DNA of 6,186 nucleotides. Source: Nitrososphaerota archaeon (GTDB lineage Archaea > Thermoproteota > Nitrososphaeria > Nitrososphaerales > JAHFOH01). Positions 1-5,767 of the stretch are shown in pieces. The position numbers and the translations under genes were made by a program. The stretch covers positions 1-6,186 of the forward strand of contig JAHFOH010000084.1 of the NCBI GenBank assembly GCA_023266955.1, in the 5' to 3' direction. The notes beneath the pieces were generated by a model that saw only the letters and a list, made by a program, of their open reading frames with translations, did not search any database and was not told where the DNA came from. The first letter of the stretch is position 1. Each line of letters starts with the position of its first letter.

Positions 1-107
1 TCTTGAAAGCTTCTTGCAGCGTTAGCTGAACTGCATGATCAAGCTGTCCACTCCTCTGAAGGTTGCTTTTAGGAACGGTGCTACGGGAAAGCTGGTTTCT
101 AGCGCCG
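1..107. other. Left flank with no recognisable gene
   Basis: This stretch lies downstream of the CitE-like gene's stop codon on the minus strand. I see no convincing open frame, RNA gene or terminator in it. Read along the minus strand there is no long T-run that would mark an archaeal or Rho-independent terminator. Whatever gene lies further left is outside the window. Confidence 0.5.
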
Positions 108-111
108 CTAG
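99..111. repeat. Short palindrome over the CitE-like stop codon
   Basis: CTAGCGCCGCTAG is a perfect inverted repeat (CTAGCG, one central base, CGCTAG), or a 5-bp stem with a 3-base loop. It includes the TAG stop of the CitE-like gene. There is no T-rich tail on the minus strand, so it is a weak terminator candidate at best. It may simply be chance. Confidence 0.3.
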
Positions 112-983
112 CGGTGCGCGATGAGGTCGTCTAGCGCGAGAATCTCTTGTGCCCGCCGGTAGTGCACCATGTCCACTAGCTTTCCATCTAGCGAGATGGC
201 GCCCTTTCCTTGACGAAGCGCGGGTTCGTAGGCATCGATTACTCGCCTTGCCCACTCCAGTTCGCTCTTCGTTGGTGAAAAGGTAGAGTTAACGACCGCA
301 ATCTGCTTCGGGTGAATAATCGTCTTGCCAGTATAGCCGAGCCTTTTCGCCACCTCAGAATCCTTGGCAAGGCCCTCCTCATCCTCAAGATCAGGATAGA
401 CCGTGTCGATCGCGTAAACACCGGCGGCACGAGCATCGATGGGCAGTTTCTGCCGTGCGAATTCGTACTCCGTACCTTCCTTACTCCAGTTCGTCCTCAT
501 ATCAAAAGTGAAGTCGAATGCGCCGAAGACGAGGGCGACTATGCGCGGACTGGCGCGTGCTATTTCGAAAGCCCTAACCACCGCAATTGCCGACTCGATA
601 AGCGGGAGGATTTCAAATCCAGGTGAGTCTCGATTCGCCTCGATCGGACTTAGGATTTCCTCCACTCGACTCACATCCTCGGGGCCTTCGATTTTCGGCA
701 CCACGAATCCCCGTAGGTGCGACCCAACTGTGGCACGAATATCGTCGACAGCTAGGTCAGTCGGCAGGGCATTAATTCTGATAAACACGTCGATGCCCTT
801 AGCTGCTAAGAGGTCAGTTGCCTCTCGGGCGATAGCCCGGGCTCCCTGCTTCTCTGATTGCGGGACAGAGTCTTCTAGATCGATGATGGCTACATCAATA
901 TCGAGGCTTGCTGCCTTCTCGAGGAAGCGCCGGTTATTGCCCGGTACGTATAGGACAGATCGCACAAGTCGCGGAGGAGCCAA
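108..983 (-). CDS. CitE-like HpcH/HpaI aldolase/citrate lyase family protein
   Basis: This 291-residue cytosolic TIM-barrel protein belongs to the stand-alone CitE-like branch, whose members cleave malyl-CoA, citramalyl-CoA or related beta-hydroxyacyl-CoA esters with Mg2+. The family's landmarks appear in order: the N-terminal RSVLYVPG strand (8-15), IDLEDSV (34-40), the substrate arginine in FIRIN (67-71), VPKIEG (95-100), the metal-ligand glutamate in LIES (E130), the second metal ligand in FGAFDF (D157), IIHPKQ (222-227) and the C-terminal GAISLDGKLVD segment. Length is normal and nothing essential is missing. No alpha or gamma citrate lyase subunit lies nearby, so it is probably not part of a citrate lyase complex. 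The start is TTG: an in-frame TGA lies 12 bases upstream of it and no ATG suits. No Shine-Dalgarno site is visible, but a TATA-like element lies 27 nt upstream. The family call is firm. The substrate is unknown: malyl-CoA, citramalyl-CoA and a thioesterase role are all possible. Confidence 0.9.
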   Translation of the reverse strand: MAPPRLVRSVLYVPGNNRRFLEKAASLDIDVAIIDLEDSVPQSEKQGARAIAREATDLLAAKGIDVFIRINALPTDLAVDDIRATVGSHLRGFVVPKIEGPEDVSRVEEILSPIEANRDSPGFEILPLIESAIAVVRAFEIARASPRIVALVFGAFDFTFDMRTNWSKEGTEYEFARQKLPIDARAAGVYAIDTVYPDLEDEEGLAKDSEVAKRLGYTGKTIIHPKQIAVVNSTFSPTKSELEWARRVIDAYEPALRQGKGAISLDGKLVDMVHYRRAQEILALDDLIAHR

Positions 984-1009
984 TGCGAAAGCTCAGTTAC
1001 GCCGCAGGG

Positions 1010-1018
1010 TTTTAAGAA
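1010..1018 (-). promoter_or_regulatory. TATA-like element of the CitE-like gene
   Basis: On the minus strand this reads TTCTTAAAA, leaving about 27 nt to the TTG start at 983. An archaeal TATA box at this distance would start transcription within a few bases of the start codon. This fits the lack of a ribosome binding site. The assignment rests on position and A/T content only. Confidence 0.4.
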
Positions 1019-1057
1019 TTGCATGCACCGCGTGTAGGACTGAGAACCAAATAGGGC

Positions 1058-1063
1058 TATAAA
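1058..1063 (+). promoter_or_regulatory. TATA box of the amidohydrolase gene
   Basis: TATAAA sits exactly 27 nt before the ATG at 1091, inside the 107-bp divergent spacer shared with the CitE-like gene. No plausible Shine-Dalgarno sequence lies in front of the ATG; the local CCTCCTT is the complement of one. An archaeal leaderless transcript explains both facts. A bacterial -10 box reading is weaker, because I see no good -35 partner. Confidence 0.45.
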
Positions 1064-1090
1064 CTCAATTGTGATGAAGCCTCCTTCAAT

Positions 1091-2611
1091 ATGAGGACCC
1101 TCCTGTACGGAAAGTATCTGATCAAAGGTGCCGGCAAGATGCGTGAAATCATCAAAGACGGAGCAGTGTGTGTCGAGGGCTCCGTGATCAAGGATGTGGG
1201 CAGCTTCAAGGTTCTCTCGAAGAGCTACCGATACGACAGGAAGATCGGCTCGGACAAGCACATAGTGATGCCCGGTTTGATCAATTCCCATGACCACGGT
1301 AATGGCATCAGCCTTATCCTGCGAGGTATACTTGACGGCCCGCTAGAAGCCTGGGTGCAGGAGTTCTTCTACAGGGGCATGGAAGGTTGGAACACCTACG
1401 ATAATGTGATGCTCTCATGCATCAACCAGATCGAAAACGGAGTCACATGCTTCGTCAATCACTACTACAGTCCTTTTGATTTGCTCGATTATGACAGGCA
1501 TGTTAAGGACATTGGGTCGGCTGTTCGAGCAGGAATAGACTCTGGCGGAAGAGTTCTGTTTGCCCCCGCGTTTACTAATCAAAATTATTGTACCTACGCT
1601 GATGAAAGTTTCCTACAGACATTACCAGAAGAAATCAAGCGTTATTTCAAACTCGGCATCGCGACAGACAAAGACAAAGCGGAGCGCCTTAAGCTATACA
1701 TGAAGGTATTCAAGGACATCCACCGTAAATATGACAGTAAAGATGAGAGGGTCAGAATTTACCTGGGTCCGTCTAATGTTCATTGGGTGTCTGACGATGC
1801 CTGGAAAGAAATCAAGAAGACTGCTGTTAGTCTACAGACAGGTATTCACACCCACTTAGTAGAGACTCGCTATCAGGCTCAATACGGGTCGAAGTTCCTA
1901 GGAAAAACTCCGGCCAAACATTTGGAAGATCTAGGTATTCTGGGGCCAGAAGTCTCGTGTGCCCATTCGATCTGGCTGACGAGGGAGGATATTTCGGTTC
2001 TAGCCAAGACTGGAGCAACCGCTGTCCATAATCCTAGTTCGAACCTTCGATTGTTCAACGGCATCGCGCCTGTATTAGATATGAAGCGAGCGGGGATGAG
2101 TGTCGCCATCGGGCTCGATGGTGCAAATATCAACGATGAGCGAGACATGTTTCAAGAGATGAGGCTTTGCTCGTTACTTCATCGGGTTCCTGGTGTGCAG
2201 GCCAGTCATCTTAGCTCAGAGGAAATATTGGACATGAACCTCATAGGGGGTTCCAAGGTTGCTCTTAGCGAGATCGGGGCAATCGAAATTGGGAGAAAAG
2301 CTGACATCATCTTAGTCAACATGGCACGGTTCACGACTCCCTTCGTAAGCCCGAAACTTTCACTAATTGACCTGCTTGTCCTTCGGGCTAAGGGCTCTGA
2401 TGTGGATCACGTCATGATCAATGGCGATCTAGTTGTTCGGAACAAGCGATTTCTGAAAGCTGACAAGTCGAAGCTCCTGCGTGGGATGAGAAAGTGGAGA
2501 GAGAGGGATTCAGAATTAGATCAGAATCTGGCAAAACTGGTGGCTCATGTGCGTTCGTTCTATCAGAAATGGGATGAAGGAGAACCAACGTACAGAATGA
2601 ATTTCATGTGA
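1091..2611 (+). CDS. Subtype III metal-dependent amidohydrolase (deaminase/chlorohydrolase type)
   Basis: This 506-residue enzyme belongs to the amidohydrolase superfamily branch with guanine deaminase, SAH/MTA deaminase and AtzA/AtzB/TrzN. Members use one divalent metal to hydrolyse C-N or C-Cl bonds on heterocycles. The mononuclear site looks complete: H67 and H69 in PGLINSHDHG, H255 with the acid/base glutamate E258 in HTHLVE, H292 in CAHSIWL, and D343 in IGLDGANIND. The HNPSSNLRL segment (313-321) is typical of this branch. Residues 1-60 and about 395-455 form the composite beta-sandwich. The Lys/Arg-rich tail (455-506) is longer than in many relatives. The only usable in-frame start is the ATG; an in-frame TAG lies 36 bases upstream. 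It diverges from the CitE-like gene and converges on the exporter gene. Substrate is not determinable: the INDERDMFQEMR stretch recalls AtzB and guanine deaminase relatives. Confidence 0.9.
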   Translation: MRTLLYGKYLIKGAGKMREIIKDGAVCVEGSVIKDVGSFKVLSKSYRYDRKIGSDKHIVMPGLINSHDHGNGISLILRGILDGPLEAWVQEFFYRGMEGWNTYDNVMLSCINQIENGVTCFVNHYYSPFDLLDYDRHVKDIGSAVRAGIDSGGRVLFAPAFTNQNYCTYADESFLQTLPEEIKRYFKLGIATDKDKAERLKLYMKVFKDIHRKYDSKDERVRIYLGPSNVHWVSDDAWKEIKKTAVSLQTGIHTHLVETRYQAQYGSKFLGKTPAKHLEDLGILGPEVSCAHSIWLTREDISVLAKTGATAVHNPSSNLRLFNGIAPVLDMKRAGMSVAIGLDGANINDERDMFQEMRLCSLLHRVPGVQASHLSSEEILDMNLIGGSKVALSEIGAIEIGRKADIILVNMARFTTPFVSPKLSLIDLLVLRAKGSDVDHVMINGDLVVRNKRFLKADKSKLLRGMRKWRERDSELDQNLAKLVAHVRSFYQKWDEGEPTYRMNFM

Positions 2612-2695
2612 CCAATATTCAACAGTGCGAAAGGGGCAACGTGATGAACAACTAACTCCTGATACACATCAACCACTGCTTGCACTACGGGTCAT

Positions 2696-2752
2696 CTACG
2701 ACTTCGTTGTAGCGAGGAATGCGATCCTTTCCTCAGAGTGGCTCAGAATGAC
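2696..2752. repeat. Tandem inverted repeats ending in a dispersed-repeat-like motif
   Basis: Two small hairpins follow each other in the convergent spacer. CTACGAC (2696-2702) pairs with GTTGTAG (2706-2712) around a 3-base loop, with one G-U wobble. GAGGAA (2714-2719) pairs with TTCCTC (2729-2734) around a 9-base loop. They are followed by GCTCAGAATGAC (2741-2752), which on the minus strand reads GTCATTCTGAGC. From memory, that 12-mer resembles an end of palindromic intergenic repeats scattered through many bacterial genomes. It supplies the stop codon of the exporter gene. The hairpins could also act as a bidirectional terminator, though no T-run follows on either strand. Confidence 0.4.
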
Positions 2753-3546
2753 GGTGCCAAAACTAGGGCCAAACCGAGCAGGAAAATCCCCACAGAGACT
2801 ATTCTCCTCAGAAGCTCACTCTTCGGAATCCGAGCTAGTCTCGCTCCTACGAAGGCACCAGCTACCGCACCTATAGAAAGCCAAAGAGCGAAACTCGTTT
2901 CTACCTGTCCCAAGGAGAACCGCGTCACTGAAGCTGCCAGAGAAAGCACTGAAGCAACCAGCCTGACTGTTCCCAATGCGATGTGAACCGGGAAGCCTGC
3001 TACGATCATAGTCGGCGTGAGGAGTAAGCCGCCGCCTGCTCCGAAGATACCAGCCAGCCACCCGGTGATCACGGCACCGAATATGGCTACCCTTCTGTTG
3101 ATAGTGTATGCGAAGTCGGTAGCAAATGCGTCAGTGAAGCTTCGGGTCCATCCTTCCTTAGGCTCCGTTCCAGGCATGACTCGCGGACTCACCCAGGTTA
3201 GAACTGCTAGAGCCATCACGACGCCACCAAGTATTAGGTCGAAAATAGGGCCTTCCACCCAGCTCGTAAGGAAGGCGCCTAGAACTACACCAGGCAAAGT
3301 CAGACCGGCGAGAACGAATCCGATGCGATAGTCCACGCGCCCCTGCCTTGAGTAAGCAAAGGTCGACACCACCGCTCCGACGGTGACAGCGACGAAGGTG
3401 GTCGCTATCGCGACGTTGGCGGATTGATGGAAAACGAGAATCATTAATGGCGTGAGCACTGTACCCGCTCCTCCCCCGACGACAGTGTTCAAAATAACGC
3501 TGAGGAATCCTAGGATAATGAGAGCGAATACTACAAAGTCAACCAA
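2743..3546 (-). CDS. TauE/SafE (TSUP) family membrane exporter
   Basis: This 267-residue integral membrane protein has about eight hydrophobic segments spread over two homologous halves. Each half begins with the family's glycine-rich signature: VVGGGAG (22-28) and GIFGAGGG (166-173). The loop of about 30 residues between the halves (119-150) is polar. Family members move sulfite, sulfoacetate or other small organic anions across the cytoplasmic membrane, usually outward, and many remain unassigned. The start is TTG at 3546. The frame stays open further upstream, but I found no ATG or GTG there, and starting at MVDFVVFALI places the first membrane segment as expected. No close Shine-Dalgarno site is visible; a GGGGA lies about 15 nt away. 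The last codons and the TGA lie in the repeat-like sequence of the convergent spacer. No sulfonate-degradation gene is nearby, so the cargo is open. Confidence 0.87.
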   Translation of the reverse strand: MVDFVVFALIILGFLSVILNTVVGGGAGTVLTPLMILVFHQSANVAIATTFVAVTVGAVVSTFAYSRQGRVDYRIGFVLAGLTLPGVVLGAFLTSWVEGPIFDLILGGVVMALAVLTWVSPRVMPGTEPKEGWTRSFTDAFATDFAYTINRRVAIFGAVITGWLAGIFGAGGGLLLTPTMIVAGFPVHIALGTVRLVASVLSLAASVTRFSLGQVETSFALWLSIGAVAGAFVGARLARIPKSELLRRIVSVGIFLLGLALVLAPSF

Positions 3547-3753
3547 TCTCGAGCACCGGACTTCCCCTGCCTTCTTATTGGAGAGGGGTAAACCAAAAGC
3601 TGTCCATTGTAAAGCTTCTTGACTGATACGAGAATCAGCAGAAACGTTCGCCTCAATTTCATATAAAGATCATGGCGACCTATTTTCTTCGCCTGTGTTC
3701 TCTGCCTAGCTCAAAAGGATTCCGAGCCTGTAGGTTGCGGTGATTGTAATTGC
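3547..3753. other. 207-bp spacer between the racemase-like and exporter genes
   Basis: No gene is visible here. On the minus strand CTTTATATGA (3659-3668) is the best TATA-type match in the window, but it lies about 114 nt before the exporter's TTG, so it would imply a leader of roughly 85-90 nt. A weaker element, CAATAA (3575-3580), lies 28 nt before the TTG and fits the spacing seen at the other genes. Two short inverted repeats are present: CTGAT/ATCAG (3623-3638) and CCCCT/AGGGG (3564-3588). The second brackets the CAATAA element. Confidence 0.35.
3575..3580 (-). promoter_or_regulatory. Weak TATA-like element of the exporter gene
   Basis: On the minus strand this reads CAATAA, 28 nt before the TTG start at 3546. 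The base match to a TATA box is poor, and it is listed only because its spacing repeats that of three other genes here. The stronger TATA-like sequence at 3659-3668 is the main alternative. Confidence 0.25.
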
Positions 3754-4515
3754 TCAGGGCCACGAGAACTTCTTCGCAGTTTCCGCCATGGCTAAGACCA
3801 TGTCGTCCTTGGGCTTCTGAGGTGAGGGATAGGCCACTTTACTGTGCGAGAGCTTGAGCTCTAGCAGCATTTCCGCGATCTTGTAGGCGACCAAACCGGG
3901 ATTGAGCACAGGCACAGGTAGTCTCTCAGCTAGGTACTTCTGCGACTGATGCATCGTTGTTGAACCCAAGATGATGACATCGGCTCCATCGTCCTTGATG
4001 GCCTTCCAGGATTCCGCTTCAAGCTTCTTGAAAGTCTCCTCTTTGCCGGTCAACAGCTCCTCGAGGTTAGGAGCCTCGCCAATGTGCCGGAGGGATGCGC
4101 ACCGATCCCACAGCTTGTACTCATCGAGGTGCTTCTTGTAGAGGTGAATCCACTTGTCCCACATAGTGATGATGGAGAACTTGTGACCGAGCATGCATGC
4201 GAGATGCATACTAGCGACCGCAGGTGCGACGACGGGTATCTTAAGCCTCGATCGAAGGGGGTGCAATCCGGAGTCGCTCATCGTGTCTATGCACACAGCA
4301 TCGTATCCCTCGGCCTCAGCGTTGAGACCCGCCTCGAAGATCATCATATCTAATAGGGTGAGATCGTATTCGCTGTCTGCCCAGGCAGCGCTGTTCTTCA
4401 CTGGAACGAACGTAACCTCGTAACCCGGTCGCCTTACCTCTTTTGGTAACTGAGCCTCCCGGAGCTTAACGCCATTTTCATCCAACGGGAATGGGACAAT
4501 GAACTTTATCCTCAT
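3754..4515 (-). CDS. Asp/Glu/hydantoin racemase superfamily protein lacking both catalytic cysteines
   Basis: This 253-residue cytosolic protein has the two-domain fold of Asp/Glu racemase, hydantoin racemase, maleate isomerase and arylmalonate decarboxylase. Recognisable are the N-terminal strand MRIKFIVPFP, the first active-site loop DTMSDSGL (77-84) followed by IPVVAP (93-98), MLGHKFSIIT (108-117), the second loop ADVIILGSTTM (178-188) and PVLNPG (202-207). In hydantoin racemases those loops carry cysteines (patterns like CFSDPGL and GCAGM). Here Thr78 and Ser185 stand in those places. The three cysteines present (75, 107, 139) do not align with them. A normal two-cysteine racemization is therefore unlikely; a related reaction or a distinct subfamily is more probable. 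The ATG start has no Shine-Dalgarno site. The gene diverges from the LLM oxidoreductase. Family call firm, activity open. Confidence 0.82.
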   Translation of the reverse strand: MRIKFIVPFPLDENGVKLREAQLPKEVRRPGYEVTFVPVKNSAAWADSEYDLTLLDMMIFEAGLNAEAEGYDAVCIDTMSDSGLHPLRSRLKIPVVAPAVASMHLACMLGHKFSIITMWDKWIHLYKKHLDEYKLWDRCASLRHIGEAPNLEELLTGKEETFKKLEAESWKAIKDDGADVIILGSTTMHQSQKYLAERLPVPVLNPGLVAYKIAEMLLELKLSHSKVAYPSPQKPKDDMVLAMAETAKKFSWP

Positions 4516-4547
4516 ATGATAATCGCAAGGTATTTGTGAACTAGACC

Positions 4548-4554
4548 TAATAAA
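4548..4554 (-). promoter_or_regulatory. TATA-like element of the racemase-like gene
   Basis: On the minus strand this reads TTTATTA and ends 32 nt before the ATG at 4515, slightly further than at the other genes. It would give a leader of only a few bases. It lies in the 157-bp divergent spacer shared with the oxidoreductase gene. A second A/T-rich patch at 4564-4573 is too far for a leaderless start but cannot be excluded. Confidence 0.35.
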
Positions 4555-4636
4555 CTCTCTACTGTATTAAATAGCGAGGCAATGAGACAGCTTGGCTCTA
4601 AATCCTGGATGCGCTCCCCAATTACGGTCAGTCGAA

Positions 4637-4645
4637 TTTTATATT
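4637..4645 (+). promoter_or_regulatory. TATA-like element of the LLM oxidoreductase gene
   Basis: TTTTATATT ends 27 nt before the ATG at 4673. Read as an archaeal TATA box, it places the transcript start about 5 nt before the ATG and would leave the Shine-Dalgarno-like site outside the mRNA. Read as a bacterial -10 (TATATT), it would start transcription near 4652 and keep that site, but no -35-like hexamer lies about 17 nt upstream. Confidence 0.4.
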
Positions 4646-4658
4646 GGAGCCCTAGCGT

Positions 4659-4667
4659 GAGGAAGGA
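4659..4667 (+). promoter_or_regulatory. Shine-Dalgarno-like site of the LLM gene
   Basis: GAGGAAGGA lies 5 nt before the ATG at 4673 and is the only convincing ribosome binding site in front of a gene in this window. It supports that ATG as the start. It sits awkwardly with a leaderless transcript from the TATA-like element just upstream, so one of the two signals is probably not used, or there is a second transcript start. Confidence 0.5.
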
Positions 4668-4672
4668 CTGCA

Positions 4673-5701
4673 ATGAGTAAAGTTGGTATCAGCTTCTGGG
4701 GCGGGATGACAGCTAACGACATAGTAGAATGTGTCAAGCTGGCTGAAAGAAGACGCTTCTCATCTGCGTGGATGGCTGAAGGTCACGGCTGGGATGCTTT
4801 TTCCATTCTCACGGCCTGCGCCTTATCCACCAAGAAAATTAAGCTTGGGACCAGCATAGTCAGCGTCTTCGTTCGGAGCGCGCCGACCATCGCGCTCGGT
4901 GCCGCCACCGTCGACGCCCTTTCTAGGGGGCGATTCATTCTGGGACTCGGGTCTAGCCATCGTGTGCAAGTAGAGCCCGAGCATGGACTCACCTATGAAA
5001 AGCCGATGCAGCGTGTTCGAGAGACGGTGGAAATCGTCCGAAGCCTCCTTCAAAACGGCAAAATCTCCCACAGGGGAAGCATCTATCCGCAGGTAGACTA
5101 TGACCTATGGTTCACGCCGCTTCGGAAAAAGGTTCCGATATACCTTGCAGCTGTTTTCCCAAGAATGCTCGAACTCTGTGGGCAGATCGCGGACGGCGCT
5201 ATCTCAGTGTGGTACACCGTGGAGCGATCACGCCAAGCGGCAGAGATTGTTAAGTCCGCTGCCAAAAAGGTGGGTCGCAGACCGTCTGATGTAGAGGTCG
5301 CATCCCTCATCGCCACCTCCATTTCCGACGACGCGGAGGCTGCAATCCAGGGCATCAGGCAGCTGGTAGCCTTCTACGCGGGCTTCTATCCGAGGTACAA
5401 CCGTCTCATTAGCGAGAGCGGCTTTGCCAAAGAGGCAAAGGAAGTCCGGGAGGCCTGGTTGGGTGGTAGAAAAGAGGAAGCTTCGGCGATCGTCACCGAA
5501 AGGATGGCAAAGGAGTTGTCCATCGTTGGAGAGCCAGCAGAATGCTCCAAACGATTAAAAGATTATTGGAGAGCTGGGCTCACGTTGCCTATTCTGTTCC
5601 CCACTGCGCCACCTAAGAAAGCTGGCAAATCAGCAGGCTATCACGGACTAGCTAGCGTGAAGGACTCGGTCATCGCGACGATAGAAGCAGCCTCTCCTTG
5701 A
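4673..5701 (+). CDS. Luciferase-like (LLM) flavin- or F420-dependent oxidoreductase
   Basis: This 342-residue TIM-barrel protein belongs to the bacterial luciferase-like superfamily, which includes alkane monooxygenases using FMNH2 and F420-dependent dehydrogenases and reductases such as Mer. Visible landmarks are the N-terminal strand VGISFWGG, SSAWMAEG (30-37), IKLGTSIVSVF (56-66), the conserved helix ALGAATVDALSRGRFILGLG (74-93), VPIYLAA (154-160), IADGAIS (172-178) and the late IVGEPAECSKRLKDY block (284-298). Length fits the family. The IVSVFVRSAP loop differs from the classic Mer pattern (GVTNPYxRHP), so it cannot decide between F420 and FMN. If the host is an archaeon, F420 is the likelier cofactor. 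No flavin reductase gene is adjacent. It diverges from the racemase-like gene. The superfamily is secure; substrate and reaction are not. Confidence 0.87.
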   Translation: MSKVGISFWGGMTANDIVECVKLAERRRFSSAWMAEGHGWDAFSILTACALSTKKIKLGTSIVSVFVRSAPTIALGAATVDALSRGRFILGLGSSHRVQVEPEHGLTYEKPMQRVRETVEIVRSLLQNGKISHRGSIYPQVDYDLWFTPLRKKVPIYLAAVFPRMLELCGQIADGAISVWYTVERSRQAAEIVKSAAKKVGRRPSDVEVASLIATSISDDAEAAIQGIRQLVAFYAGFYPRYNRLISESGFAKEAKEVREAWLGGRKEEASAIVTERMAKELSIVGEPAECSKRLKDYWRAGLTLPILFPTAPPKKAGKSAGYHGLASVKDSVIATIEAASP

Positions 5702-5718
5702 TCTGGCTTCCATAGCAT

Positions 5719-5736
5719 CTTCGACCGAAGGGGTCG
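5719..5736. terminator. Small hairpin between convergent genes
   Basis: The 66-bp spacer between the oxidoreductase and permease stops holds two mutually exclusive inverted repeats: CTTCG/CGAAG (5719-5730, 2-base gap) and CGACC/GGTCG (5722-5736, 5-base loop). Neither is followed by a T-run on either strand, so a terminator role is only a suggestion from the position between converging genes. Confidence 0.25.
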
Positions 5737-5767
5737 GCGTGATTTGATGATGAAGGTGTCTTGATGT

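Noticed and set aside
439..1062. 207-codon open frame on the plus strand opposite the CitE-like gene
   Set aside because: It is rich in Ser/Arg/Ala, shows no domain-like pattern, and lies antisense to a gene with all its family motifs.
1080..1086. Perfect AAGGAGG on the minus strand in the divergent spacer
   Set aside because: The only start just downstream (TTG) runs into a stop after three codons, so there is no gene for it to serve.
890..1297. 135-codon minus-strand frame spanning the divergent spacer
   Set aside because: It overlaps the starts of two well-supported genes, covers their promoter elements and resembles no family I know.
2612..2742. Classical Rho-independent terminator between the convergent genes
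   Set aside because: The hairpins are short and no T-run follows them on either strand.
2625..2876. 83-codon plus-strand frame after the amidohydrolase
   Set aside because: Most of it is antisense to the exporter's C-terminal half, and its protein has no recognisable pattern.
7..4031. AAGCTTCTTG seen at about 7, 3612 and 4021 as a dispersed repeat
   Set aside because: Ten bases with no conserved flanks and one copy inside a coding region (Lys/Leu codons) look like chance.
2743..4515. Racemase-like and exporter genes as one operon
   Set aside because: They share a strand, but the 207-bp gap with its own TATA-like sequences makes separate transcripts more likely; co-transcription is not excluded.
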